DNA from: Sphingobacteriales bacterium
GTDB taxonomy: Bacteria; Bacteroidota; Bacteroidia; Chitinophagales; JADIYW01
NCBI GenBank assembly: GCA_947460245.1
Contig: CANHGL010000004.1
Coordinates: 40,102-104,101 of the forward strand
Length of the DNA: 64,000 nt
Direction: 5' to 3'
In this document: positions 1 through 8,868 of the stretch, one piece after another
Layout of the letters: every line of letters starts with the position of its first letter
How positions within the stretch are numbered: the stretch's first letter is position 1
Notes under the pieces: generated by a model
What the model was told of the DNA's origin: nothing
Databases searched by the model: none
What the model saw: the letters and a program-made list of their open reading frames with translations, nothing else
Position numbers and translations under genes: made by a program

Positions 1-72
1 GGTCAGTATCTCATCAAAGTAAGCGATTTGGAGACACATCAATCCGGAAGTTCCAGATTTATAAAAGGTTAA
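1..72 (+). CDS. C-terminal tail of a T9SS-secreted protein (partial)
   Basis: Only the last 23 codons and the TAA stop (70-72) are inside the window; the gene starts upstream. The readable end, GQYLIKVSDL...RFIKG, has the form of a type IX secretion C-terminal sorting domain: a Y-L-x-K-V strand, a short turn, then a closing strand ending in a basic residue shortly before the stop. T9SS tails are removed as cargo crosses the outer membrane, so the full protein is probably secreted or surface-attached. Nothing can be said about the passenger domain. The call rests on this short stretch alone. Confidence 0.55.
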   Translation, partial: GQYLIKVSDLETHQSGSSRFIKG

Positions 73-138
73 TCAGTATTTTAGGCACTAACAATTAAAA
101 AATATCATCTTCTTAGTTTTTGTTTGTGCAATCTATTT

Positions 139-146
139 TATCTTTG
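139..146 (+). promoter_or_regulatory. Promoter -7 box for yebC
   Basis: TATCTTTG matches the Bacteroidota -7 consensus TAnnTTTG. T-rich TTTTG stretches lie about 16 bases upstream, where the -33 TTG element is expected. The predicted transcript start leaves a leader of about 30 nt before the yebC ATG at 182. There is no Shine-Dalgarno sequence in that leader. Confidence 0.55.
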
Positions 147-181
147 TACAACATTTTTAATTCATCATTTAAGTAAATATT

Positions 182-892
182 ATGGGTCGCGCGTTTGAGT
201 ATCGAAAAGCTTCTAAATTTGCCCGTTGGGATAGAATGGCTAAGGCATTTACCAGAGCCGGAAGAGAAATTGCTATAGCTGTTAAATCCGGAGGGCCTAC
301 ACCAGATACTAATCCCAGCTTGAGAAGAGCTTTGCAAAATGCTAAAGCGGCTCAAATGCCGAAAGATAGAATTGAAGCGGCTATTAAAAGGGCTTCTTCT
401 AAAGAAGATAAAGGCTTCTCAGAAGTTGTATACGAGGCTATGGGGCCTCATGGAACTGCAATTATTATTGAATCAGCAACAGATAATCCTGTAAGAACTG
501 TAGCCAACCTAAGGGCTATACTGAATAAGAATGGCGGATCTATGGGTACACAAGGTATGCATGACTTTATCTTTGAACGTAAAGGCGTTTTTAAGATAAA
601 CGCAGCAAATGTAGATATGGATGAACTGGAATTAGAGTTAATTGATTTTGGGTTAGATAGCTTGGAAAAAAATGAGGAAGGGAATGTGTTGATTTATACT
701 AAATTCTCTGATTTCGGTTCTATGCAAAAGGCAATAGAGGACAAGAAAATTGAATTGATCAGCTCAGAATTACAGAGAATACCATCTATACATAAAGAAT
801 TAAATGAAGAACAAACAGATGAAGTGCTCGAATTAATCGACAAACTAGAGCAGGATGAAGATGTTCAGAATGTTTTTCATAATCTTGCATAG
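182..892 (+). CDS. yebC: YebC/PmpR (TACO1) family regulatory protein
   Basis: A 236-residue protein of the YebC/TACO1 family. It has the basic N-terminal segment (MGRAFEYRKASKFARWDRMA), the conserved GGPTPDTNPSLRRAL block and the KAAQMPKDRIEAAIKRA block, then two alpha/beta domains ending in an acidic tail. Members are reported as DNA-binding transcriptional regulators in some bacteria and as translation factors that ease ribosome stalling in others, so the exact role here is open. The length is typical. The ATG at 182 is chosen because the conserved N-terminus begins exactly there. The next gene follows after 14 bases and is probably co-transcribed. Confidence 0.93.
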   Translation: MGRAFEYRKASKFARWDRMAKAFTRAGREIAIAVKSGGPTPDTNPSLRRALQNAKAAQMPKDRIEAAIKRASSKEDKGFSEVVYEAMGPHGTAIIIESATDNPVRTVANLRAILNKNGGSMGTQGMHDFIFERKGVFKINAANVDMDELELELIDFGLDSLEKNEEGNVLIYTKFSDFGSMQKAIEDKKIELISSELQRIPSIHKELNEEQTDEVLELIDKLEQDEDVQNVFHNLA

Positions 893-906
893 TACCAACA
901 ATTACC

Positions 907-1893
907 ATGACACCAGAAATTAAAAAAATATATGAGGCACACCTAGCCTTCGAATTAGCCTATTTCCAGAAAAAAAACTTAAAGGCTGTTATTAAAGAAG
1001 AAGTTGAAGCTACTTTTATTTGGCTGGAAGGTGTTAAACTAAAAGATATATCTTCCCCTGAATCTATTAAGTCTTTTTTAAAACGCAATATTGAAGCAAA
1101 AAGCTTAACAGCTGAACAAAAGGCTTATATAAATTCTATTGCACTCACTTTTCACAAGGAAGCAATAGTATCAGATTATACAGTTTCTGATTATATATTC
1201 AAAGAACGCTATCATGAAATCGTTGAGGAATTGATTAGTCGAAAGGAATGGAGAGATCAGTTTATAGAAAACACAGTAAAGAATCCTTTGTACGGACAAA
1301 TTATTGCCGATACCTTATATGATGGCTTAAAGGCTTTTGCTTCCCAAGGTGGTCCGGCCAAAGACTCAGTAGGGGGGTCCCTGTTTAATCTTGGGAAAGG
1401 CATCTTAGGTGCTGCATTGTCCGGAGTTTCTGAAACTTTTGATAAAAATATCAAGCGATTTATTGCCGAAAATTTATCTAAAACATTGAAGCAAAGTGAA
1501 CAGCACCTTAAAGACAGATTTAATGATGAGAATTTGCTGACTTCTTCTAAAAAGATATGGAACAAGATAGAAGATATTAAAATCAGCAGTATTGCAAAAA
1601 AGATTAAAAAGAAGGATGTTGAGTATATTATAGAAATGAGTGAAAAGCTTGTAGCCGATCTACTAAGTAATGAAGCGGTTCGTGCCATCAGTGATATAGC
1701 TATTGATCATTTCTTTACTTACCATATGAACAGCACTATTACAGAGATATTAGAAGATAATTCGATTACTAAGGAAATTGTTATTAGGGAACTTGAAGAA
1801 TTCCTTATTCCGGTAATAGATAAAGCAAACAAGGATGGGTACCTGAAAGCAAGGCTGGATGCCCACCTGTTGAAATTCTACAGCACGCTTTAG
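907..1893 (+). CDS. Hypothetical helical protein, 328 aa
   Basis: I do not recognise this family. The protein is highly charged (rich in K, E, I) and looks almost entirely alpha-helical, with no signal peptide. One glycine- and alanine-rich, weakly hydrophobic segment near residues 148-178 (GGPAKDSVGGSLFNLGKGIL) could be a loop or an amphipathic membrane-contacting helix. It sits 14 bases after yebC on the same strand, so it may share that transcript. Its stop is 3 bases from the end of the convergent DoxX-like gene. Composition matches its neighbours, so there is no sign of transfer. Function unknown. Confidence 0.8.
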   Translation: MTPEIKKIYEAHLAFELAYFQKKNLKAVIKEEVEATFIWLEGVKLKDISSPESIKSFLKRNIEAKSLTAEQKAYINSIALTFHKEAIVSDYTVSDYIFKERYHEIVEELISRKEWRDQFIENTVKNPLYGQIIADTLYDGLKAFASQGGPAKDSVGGSLFNLGKGILGAALSGVSETFDKNIKRFIAENLSKTLKQSEQHLKDRFNDENLLTSSKKIWNKIEDIKISSIAKKIKKKDVEYIIEMSEKLVADLLSNEAVRAISDIAIDHFFTYHMNSTITEILEDNSITKEIVIRELEEFLIPVIDKANKDGYLKARLDAHLLKFYSTL

Positions 1894-1896
1894 TTG

Positions 1897-2283
1897 CTAA
1901 ATATAATCCCAATGCTGAGTAAGCGGGCAGGTAAGCAGTGCAATAAATAAAGCTATTAGAAGAAACAGCAGGTTAATAATGATAAACATATGCTCTGCTC
2001 TTTTGTAATGAGTATACATAGCTCCACCCATTACTATGGCTATACCAAAAGCGGAAATAGAGGTAAGATAATATCCGTGTCCTAATAGTTTAGGTACAAC
2101 TAAACATAGGGCTAATACTACTTCAATAATCCCTATAATTTTCACTTCGAGGTCTGAAAAACCCTCAGCCCATTTTCCGGAACTGGTGATAACTTTTTCT
2201 CTATTTTGCAGAACCTTCATTAAGCCAGAGGCTAAAAACACAAAAGTGAGTATGCCTTTTAGGATCCATAATACAGTAATCAT
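1897..2283 (-). CDS. DoxX-like small membrane protein
   Basis: A 128-residue protein with four predicted membrane segments: roughly residues 3-22, 45-66, 70-90 and 96-116. The N-terminal pattern (ILKGILTFVFLASGLMKV) and the central IIGIIEVVLALCLVVPKL helix are typical of the DoxX/DoxD-like superfamily of small quinone- or redox-associated membrane proteins. The substrate is unknown for this subgroup. The gene is convergent with the hypothetical gene upstream, with only 3 bases between stops. It stands alone on its strand before pyrG. Confidence 0.7.
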   Translation of the reverse strand: MITVLWILKGILTFVFLASGLMKVLQNREKVITSSGKWAEGFSDLEVKIIGIIEVVLALCLVVPKLLGHGYYLTSISAFGIAIVMGGAMYTHYKRAEHMFIIINLLFLLIALFIALLTCPLTQHWDYI

Positions 2284-2366
2284 AGTTCTTTCTTTATATA
2301 TTTAAATTTAGTCCAAATTTTTGTATAGTTCCAATTTATAATGTTTTTATGGGGATTTTTTTACCA

Positions 2367-4001
<1,635 letters not shown>

Positions 4002-4065
4002 TTATTTCAATTCCGGGCTATAATGGATTTGATATTTTTTAAAATAGCTAAAACTTAATATCAGA

Positions 4066-4677
4066 TTAGGGTTGTTTATCCCTGATTTTAAATTCATGTT
4101 TCTTGTTACCCACATTATATCGGAAGAAAAGGGCATCTTTTTCCGTGTTGCTTACTTCATAGGCAAAGAGTTTAGCTCTATAAAACTCTTTAGAAGGCAT
4201 ATTGTCTTTATGAAAATTTTGTATATAGGAGCTATCTAGCGCTGATGAATCTGTCTGTAAAGAGTACATATTTAAAGCAAAACTTACGTTGCTAAACAAA
4301 TACGAGGAATCTGAGGTGCTAAGCTTGCAATTCTTTGTAAATGTTGCTATATCAAAAGGGGTTTCTGATTTGTTTTCGATACCCAAATCTATGATATAAT
4401 AGGTGAATCCATCTCCAATGCCCGGACCTTCTTCTTTTATCTGGTAGGTAATTACATTAAATAGTGTAATAAGAATATTATCTGTTTGCTGTTGGTAAAG
4501 GTGCTTGTCTTTATAGGCATTTTTGATTTTATGGGCGTAGCGTTGTGCCTCTAACTGTTCATCGGTCATACCTTCTTGTAAATCAATCCTATTGTTGTTG
4601 TTGTTCTGAAATAGGTTGCAAGCATTAAATAATGAAATCAGCAATAGAAGAGTTACAAAATTTAGGAATCTTTTCAT
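4066..4677 (-). CDS. Hypothetical lipoprotein
   Basis: A 203-residue protein with a clear lipoprotein signal: positive N-terminus, a hydrophobic run, then the lipobox LFNAC with Cys20 as the expected lipidated residue. A short poly-Asn tract follows the cysteine. The mature part, rich in beta-prone segments (IGDGFTYYIIDLGIENKSE and similar), resembles small immunoglobulin-like extracytoplasmic domains. I do not recognise a specific family. It follows the THUMP methyltransferase on the same strand after 28 bases and may be co-transcribed. Role unknown; location is probably the outer membrane or periplasm. Confidence 0.75.
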   Translation of the reverse strand: MKRFLNFVTLLLLISLFNACNLFQNNNNNRIDLQEGMTDEQLEAQRYAHKIKNAYKDKHLYQQQTDNILITLFNVITYQIKEEGPGIGDGFTYYIIDLGIENKSETPFDIATFTKNCKLSTSDSSYLFSNVSFALNMYSLQTDSSALDSSYIQNFHKDNMPSKEFYRAKLFAYEVSNTEKDALFFRYNVGNKKHEFKIRDKQP

Positions 4678-4705
4678 GTTCTCAATGAATTTTTCAGATG
4701 CTATT

Positions 4706-5905
4706 TTAATCTAGTGTGTTAGACATATTTTCTTCATTTCCACTTTCACTTTTTGGTTTACGTCTGGAGCCTTCATACATTTCATAGATACAGAATAAGC
4801 AATCCAGTTTTCCATTTACCACCGGGTATTTTCTTAAGGGCTTCAACCCAATATTTTTCATACTTTCAAAATTACTGGAAATCATACAACAGGTATAGTC
4901 TGTAAAGTGCTGTTTAAAGGCATCTCCAATATGTTTATATAATAGATCTATTTCATGTGTTTGCAGTCGCTCACCATAAGGAGGATTTATCACTAGAGTA
5001 CCCTTTCCCATCGGAGGAATCATCTTTTGAATGCTTGTTTCCCGAATCTCAATCAGATGGGATAATCCGGCTTTACGGATATTGGCCTGAGCGGTAAAAA
5101 TTGCTTTTTTATTATTGTCAGACCCAATAATTTTGTACGGGAAGTCTTTGATTTGGTATTCTAAAACTGTACAAATATCGTTGTATAACACCTTGTCGTA
5201 ATTCTTCCAGTTTTTGAAACAAAAATAAGCTCTGTCTAAATTAGGAGCTTTGTGAATTGCCATACTTGCAGCTTCCATTACAATTGTTCCACTACCGCAC
5301 ATAGCATCTACAAAGTGAGACTGTTTGTCCCATTTACTGAGATAGATTAGTCCGGCTGCAAGAACTTCATTAATAGGTGCAATTGTTTGTTCAATACGGT
5401 TCCCTCTTTGGTGTAAAGAGGTTCCGGAGCTATCAAGTGATATCGTTACTCTATCTCTGTTAATATGTAAGTTAAAAAGAATATCTGGTTCCTTCGGGTT
5501 GACGTTGGGGCGCTTATCATCGCAAAACTTTCTGAACCTGTCACATATAGCATCTTTTAATTTTAGAGAAGCAAACTGTGTGTGTGTGAAAAATTCTGAC
5601 TGAATGGTGAAGTCTATGGCAAAACTTTGGTCTACATCAAAATAGTCTTCCCATGGAATTCGTATAGCAAAACCATACAAATCTTCCGGCGAGGAGGATT
5701 CAAATTCAAAAAGTGGAACTAATACTTTGAGACAGGTCCTTAATTCTAAATTACATCTGTATAGCAGCTCCTTGTCGTAATCACATACTACGGCACGCTT
5801 GATGATTTCTATGTTTTTTGCATTTAACCCATCGAGTTCTTCGGCGAGTACTGCCTCAAGACCTTGGAAGGTTTTACAGATGAGCTTTGTTTCGAATACA
5901 TTCAC
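4706..5905 (-). CDS. THUMP-domain class I SAM-dependent RNA methyltransferase
   Basis: A 399-residue protein of the UPF0020/RlmL-N family (YpsC-like). The N-terminal ferredoxin-like and THUMP region (about residues 1-155) is followed by a Rossmann methyltransferase domain. This carries the SAM-binding DAMCGSGTIVMEAA motif and the catalytic NPPYGERL motif typical of N-methyltransferases acting on guanine in rRNA. The probable substrate is 23S rRNA (m2G). The C-terminal approximately 20 residues are polar and probably disordered. The start is GTG at 5905; the following N-V-F-E-T-K is where the family usually begins, and no better in-frame ATG is near. Confidence 0.88.
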   Translation of the reverse strand: MNVFETKLICKTFQGLEAVLAEELDGLNAKNIEIIKRAVVCDYDKELLYRCNLELRTCLKVLVPLFEFESSSPEDLYGFAIRIPWEDYFDVDQSFAIDFTIQSEFFTHTQFASLKLKDAICDRFRKFCDDKRPNVNPKEPDILFNLHINRDRVTISLDSSGTSLHQRGNRIEQTIAPINEVLAAGLIYLSKWDKQSHFVDAMCGSGTIVMEAASMAIHKAPNLDRAYFCFKNWKNYDKVLYNDICTVLEYQIKDFPYKIIGSDNNKKAIFTAQANIRKAGLSHLIEIRETSIQKMIPPMGKGTLVINPPYGERLQTHEIDLLYKHIGDAFKQHFTDYTCCMISSNFESMKNIGLKPLRKYPVVNGKLDCLFCIYEMYEGSRRKPKSESGNEENMSNTLD

Positions 5906-5984
5906 CCTTCAAAAATACATTTATAAGCCCATTTTTTCATTTATCTCTTCATACATTTAGTATCTTAGTTTCTAATTAAAGCAT

Positions 5985-6794
5985 ATGGATAATCAGTTTT
6001 TTAATAAATACGGTCCCTGGGCAATTGTGACAGGTGCATCGAGCGGAATAGGTGTGGAGTTTGCCCATCAATTGGCAGCGAAAGGGTTGAATCTGATACT
6101 GGTAGCCAGAAGAAAGAACTTGCTTGAAGAGGTCTCGTCCGATCTCATAGCAAAGTATAATATTGAGTGTAAAATCCTGGAGGCTGATCTAACTGTAGAT
6201 GGGTTTTTTAATGAAGTGCTTTTAGCTTCGAATGGATTGGATGTTGGTTTATTGGTAAATAATGCAGGGATGAATTGTGAAGGTGATTTTTATCGTGGAA
6301 GTTTAGACAGGAACCTGAATATGATTCAGCTGAATGTGAAAGCTCCATTTGTTTTGGCTTATGAGTACGGGAAGCAATTTTCAAAGAAGGGAAAAGGCGG
6401 TATTATTTTTACATCTTCCATTAGTGGATTTAACGCTCATCCTTATTTATCTCATTATGCGGCAACAAAGGCATATATATTATCGTTAGCTGAGAGTATG
6501 AATTATGAGTTCAAGGATAAGAATATTGATGTTTTGGCATTATGTCCTGGTATGACTAAATCAGAGATGACAAAGGGGTTAAAAGAAGGACCTATGCTTA
6601 TGGCAGCAGCTCCAGTAGTAAAAGCAGCCCTAGATAATTTAGGTAAAAAAGCATATGAAGTTCCGGGATGGATTAATAAGGCCCAGGTGTTTTTAAATAC
6701 AAGGATTCTAAATAGAAATGGCGCGAGAAATCTTTCGGGTGCAATCTTAAAAAAATTCCTTCCTGGTGTTAATAGAAAAAAGAAAAATTCCTAA
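5985..6794 (+). CDS. Short-chain dehydrogenase/reductase
   Basis: A 269-residue NAD(P)-dependent oxidoreductase of the classical SDR superfamily. It has the cofactor motif TGASSGIG near residues 17-24, the NNAG motif, the catalytic Ser in FTSSISGF and the Tyr-x3-Lys pair in YAATKAY. The overall sequence resembles the YqjQ/DltE-type fatty-acid-like SDRs, but the substrate cannot be predicted. The C-terminus ends in a basic tail (NRKKKNS). Its TAA stop overlaps the ATG of the rhomboid gene by one base (TAATG), which implies translational coupling. Confidence 0.9.
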   Translation: MDNQFFNKYGPWAIVTGASSGIGVEFAHQLAAKGLNLILVARRKNLLEEVSSDLIAKYNIECKILEADLTVDGFFNEVLLASNGLDVGLLVNNAGMNCEGDFYRGSLDRNLNMIQLNVKAPFVLAYEYGKQFSKKGKGGIIFTSSISGFNAHPYLSHYAATKAYILSLAESMNYEFKDKNIDVLALCPGMTKSEMTKGLKEGPMLMAAAPVVKAALDNLGKKAYEVPGWINKAQVFLNTRILNRNGARNLSGAILKKFLPGVNRKKKNS

Positions 6795-7399
6795 TGATTA
6801 CATTTCTCCTTATAGGTATCACCGTAGTTGTAAGTTTGTTGGCTTTCTCCAATGAAGATATACAGCGCAAACTTATATTCAACCCTTTTGTAATAGATAA
6901 GCGGAAAGAATACTTTCGATTTATTACGTCAGGTTTTATACATGCAGACTGGATGCATCTGGCATTCAATATGTATGCATTGTATTTATTTGGACGTGTT
7001 GTTGAACAATCCTTTATTCAAATCTTTCAAAATCTAGGAGCAATACTCTTTGTGGTATTATATTTTTCTGCATTAATAATGAGCGCTACATTTTCGTTTT
7101 ACAAGCACAAGGAAAATCCTGGATATAATGCATTAGGTGCTTCCGGAGCTGTCTCGGCAATTTTATTTGCTAGTATAATTCTCTTCCCGGGTCAGCGTCT
7201 GATGATTTTCCCAATACCGTTTTTCATTCCGTCTTATATAGTCGGACCATTATATTTATTGTACTCCTACTACATGGGAAGAAGAGGTTTGGATAATGTT
7301 GGCCATGATGCTCATTTTTTTGGTGCCCTTTGGGGGGCTTTATTTGTTTTACTCTTGTGGCACGATGCCTGGAAGAATTTTATTTCACAGTTATTTTAA
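6794..7399 (+). CDS. Rhomboid-family intramembrane serine protease
   Basis: A 201-residue polytopic membrane protein. It carries the rhomboid features HLAFNMYALYLFG (H-x3-N in TM2), the catalytic serine in GASGAVSAI (Ser117) and the catalytic histidine in DAHFFGALWG (His174). About six membrane helices are expected, the minimal bacterial rhomboid core, and no extra domains are fused. The substrate is unknown. The start overlaps the stop of the preceding SDR by one base. The gene ends 9 bases before the threonine aldolase, so the three probably form one operon. Confidence 0.9.
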   Translation: MITFLLIGITVVVSLLAFSNEDIQRKLIFNPFVIDKRKEYFRFITSGFIHADWMHLAFNMYALYLFGRVVEQSFIQIFQNLGAILFVVLYFSALIMSATFSFYKHKENPGYNALGASGAVSAILFASIILFPGQRLMIFPIPFFIPSYIVGPLYLLYSYYMGRRGLDNVGHDAHFFGALWGALFVLLLWHDAWKNFISQLF

Positions 7400-7408
7400 G
7401 ATTTTTAC

Positions 7409-8455
7409 ATGGAGACCGTTAAAAGTTTTATTGATTTAAGAAGCGATACCGTTACGCACCCTAATGAGGGCATGAAGCAAGCAATGTTCGCTGCCAAGGT
7501 TGGAGATGATGTTTTTGGTGAAGATCCTTCAATCAATGAATTGGAAGCAAGGTGCGCTGCTATTTTTGGGCATGAAGCAGCCTTATTTTGTGCAAGTGGT
7601 ACTATGGCAAATCAGATTGCCATAAAGACGCACACACAACCAATGGATGAAATTATTCTGGATAAAACTGCTCATATTTATTATTACGAAACTGCAGGGT
7701 ATGCATTCCATTCCGGAGTTTCTGTGAAATTAGTAGATGGCAACAGAGGGATTATTACTGCAGCTCAAGTGGTTGAGAATATTCAACCGGATTTCGACTG
7801 GCTTCCTAAAACAAGTTTAGTTTGCCTGGAGAATACCGCTAATAAAGGAGGAGGAAGTTGTTATGAGCTTTCTTCTATCATAGAGATTAAATCAGTGTGT
7901 GATAAGCACGGACTAAAACTACATATGGATGGTGCTCGTCTGTTTAATGCAATTGTAGCAAAGCAGTATACGACTCTAGAGGTAGGGAGTTTATTAGATT
8001 CCATTTCTCTTTGTTTTTCTAAAGGATTGGGCGCTCCGGTTGGAAGTGTGCTTATTGGTAACAGAGCATTTATTCGTAAGGCGAGAAGGGTACGTAAAGC
8101 TTTTGGAGGCGGTATGCGTCAAGCGGGATTTCTTGCGGCAGCTTGTATGTATGCATTGGATAATAATATTCAGCGGCTAGCTCAGGATCATACTCATGCT
8201 CAGCAAATTGCTGATACCTTATCGAAGTTGACCTGGGTAGAAGCTATACTGCCTCCCGAAACCAATATCTTAATCTTTGAAATAAAGGAATCTGAAACAT
8301 CTGTAGATGAAGTACTTCTCTTTCTTAAGAATAATAATATTTTAGCCACTCAGTTTGGCAAACATCAGATTAGAATGGTTACCCATTTGGATGTTTCCGG
8401 GTATAGTATAGATAAGGTTTGTTCCGTTTTAACATCGTTCCAACAGCTTATGTAG
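7409..8455 (+). CDS. ltaE: Low-specificity L-threonine aldolase
   Basis: A 348-residue PLP enzyme of fold type I that cleaves L-threonine or L-allo-threonine to glycine and acetaldehyde. The family opening DLRSDTVTHPNEGM is present. The cofactor lysine lies in FSKGLGAPVGS (Lys205), and HMDGARLFNA contains the Asp and Arg that contact PLP. Length is typical. It is the last gene of the SDR-rhomboid-aldolase run. The final six codons and stop (8437-8455) are repeated at 8675-8693 as part of a tandem duplication, where they are no longer coding. Confidence 0.92.
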   Translation: METVKSFIDLRSDTVTHPNEGMKQAMFAAKVGDDVFGEDPSINELEARCAAIFGHEAALFCASGTMANQIAIKTHTQPMDEIILDKTAHIYYYETAGYAFHSGVSVKLVDGNRGIITAAQVVENIQPDFDWLPKTSLVCLENTANKGGGSCYELSSIIEIKSVCDKHGLKLHMDGARLFNAIVAKQYTTLEVGSLLDSISLCFSKGLGAPVGSVLIGNRAFIRKARRVRKAFGGGMRQAGFLAAACMYALDNNIQRLAQDHTHAQQIADTLSKLTWVEAILPPETNILIFEIKESETSVDEVLLFLKNNNILATQFGKHQIRMVTHLDVSGYSIDKVCSVLTSFQQLM

Positions 8456-8600
8456 TACTTTCCACTACTTTTTTTTCATAAATCACACTATTTCAGACAT
8501 AAGTAACGAAGCCTATCTTTGTTATAAGAAATTCATAAAAACCCCAACGGATCTGGAAAATGGAAATATAGAAACCCCCTTGAACATTTTCTACTTACAA
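8437..8600 (+). repeat. Direct repeat copy 1 (ltaE tail + promoter + RNA body)
   Basis: First copy of a block of about 165 bp that recurs at 8675-8839. I count four differences: three substitutions and one inserted A in the second copy, about 97.6% identity. The block starts inside the last codons of ltaE and ends just before a terminator stem. It contains a TATCTTTG promoter box. The two copies are offset by 238-239 bp. Confidence 0.95.
8514..8521 (+). promoter_or_regulatory. Promoter -7 box of candidate small RNA, copy 1
   Basis: TATCTTTG exactly fits TAnnTTTG. A weak -33-like TTTC is found about 20 bases upstream. Transcription would start near 8527 and run only to the terminator at 8601-8633. 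No open frame of useful length follows; the only ATG (8561) stops after three codons. Confidence 0.5.
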
Positions 8601-8633
8601 AAAAAAACAGCACCAATGAGGTGCTGTTTTTTT
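8527..8633 (+). ncRNA. Candidate small RNA, copy 1 (about 105 nt)
   Basis: Predicted transcript between the TATCTTTG box (8514-8521) and a rho-independent terminator. Internal pairing TGGAAAATG (8554-8562) with CATTTTCTA (8585-8593) gives a 9-pair helix with one G-U pair. Its 22-nt loop exposes a run of five C (8575-8579). A second C run (8542-8545) lies unpaired 5' of the helix. C-rich single-stranded segments are common in trans-acting small RNAs. No known RNA family can be assigned by eye, and Flavo-1 or Bacteroidales-1 type motifs have not been excluded. The start and end are estimates from the promoter box and terminator. Confidence 0.45.
8601..8633 (+). terminator. Rho-independent terminator, small RNA copy 1
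   Basis: CAGCACC (8608-8614), loop AATGA and GGTGCTG (8620-8626) are flanked by seven A and seven T. The signal is strong on both strands. The stem is two pairs longer than its counterpart in copy 2. Confidence 0.85.
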
Positions 8634-8679
8634 GTTCCGGAAGAATAATTAAAGATGAGATATATATTCAGGAAGTTCC
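8632..8679 (-). pseudogene. Decayed duplicate of the coxIII 3' end
   Basis: Read on the minus strand, these 48 bases align without gaps to the last 16 codons (stop included) of the downstream oxidase gene at 8867-8914. I count 33 matches of 48. The Trp codon has become a stop and the original stop is lost, so it is not coding. The 235-bp offset equals the 239-bp repeat offset minus the 4-nt difference in terminator stem length. That supports one tandem duplication event. Confidence 0.6.
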
Positions 8680-8839
8680 AACAGCTTATGTAGTACTTTC
8701 TACTACTTTTTTTTCATAAATCACACTATTTCAGACATAAGTAACGAAGCCTATCTTTGTTATAAGAAATTCATAAAAACCCCAAACGGATCTGGAAAAT
8801 AGAAATATAGAAACCCCCTTGAACATTTTCTACTTTCAA
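8675..8839 (+). repeat. Direct repeat copy 2 (ltaE tail relic + promoter + RNA body)
   Basis: Second copy of the block at 8437-8600. It begins with the last six ltaE codons and the TAG stop, now without any upstream frame, and continues through the promoter and RNA body. The 3' flank (terminator and real coxIII end) differs strongly from that of copy 1, although the block itself is nearly unchanged. Confidence 0.95.
8752..8759 (+). promoter_or_regulatory. Promoter -7 box of candidate small RNA, copy 2
   Basis: The same TATCTTTG box and upstream sequence as in copy 1. The single upstream difference between the copies is a C/T change some 50 bases before the box. Confidence 0.5.
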
Positions 8840-8868
8840 AAAAAAGCACCTTGTTGGTGCTTTTTTTT
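8765..8868 (+). ncRNA. Candidate small RNA, copy 2 (about 100 nt)
   Basis: Counterpart of the RNA at 8527-8633. Two changes fall in the structured part. One is an extra A after the first C run. The other is a G-to-A change that replaces the top G-C pair of the 9-pair helix with an A-C mismatch, leaving eight pairs (8793-8800 with 8825-8832). The exposed run of five C is unchanged. The terminator is a different, shorter hairpin. Two near-identical short transcripts with distinct 3' hairpins are therefore expected. Confidence 0.45.
8838..8868. terminator. Bidirectional terminator between small RNA copy 2 and coxIII
   Basis: GCACC (8846-8850), loop TTGTT and GGTGC (8856-8860), with A8 on one side and T8 on the other. 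It can end transcription from both directions. The T tract overlaps the coxIII stop codon (8867-8869), so it also serves the oxidase gene on the minus strand. Confidence 0.85.

Noticed and set aside
8561-8572. Tiny open frame (ATG GAA ATA TAG) in small RNA copy 1
   Set aside because: Three codons only, and the ATG is lost in copy 2, so it is not a conserved peptide.
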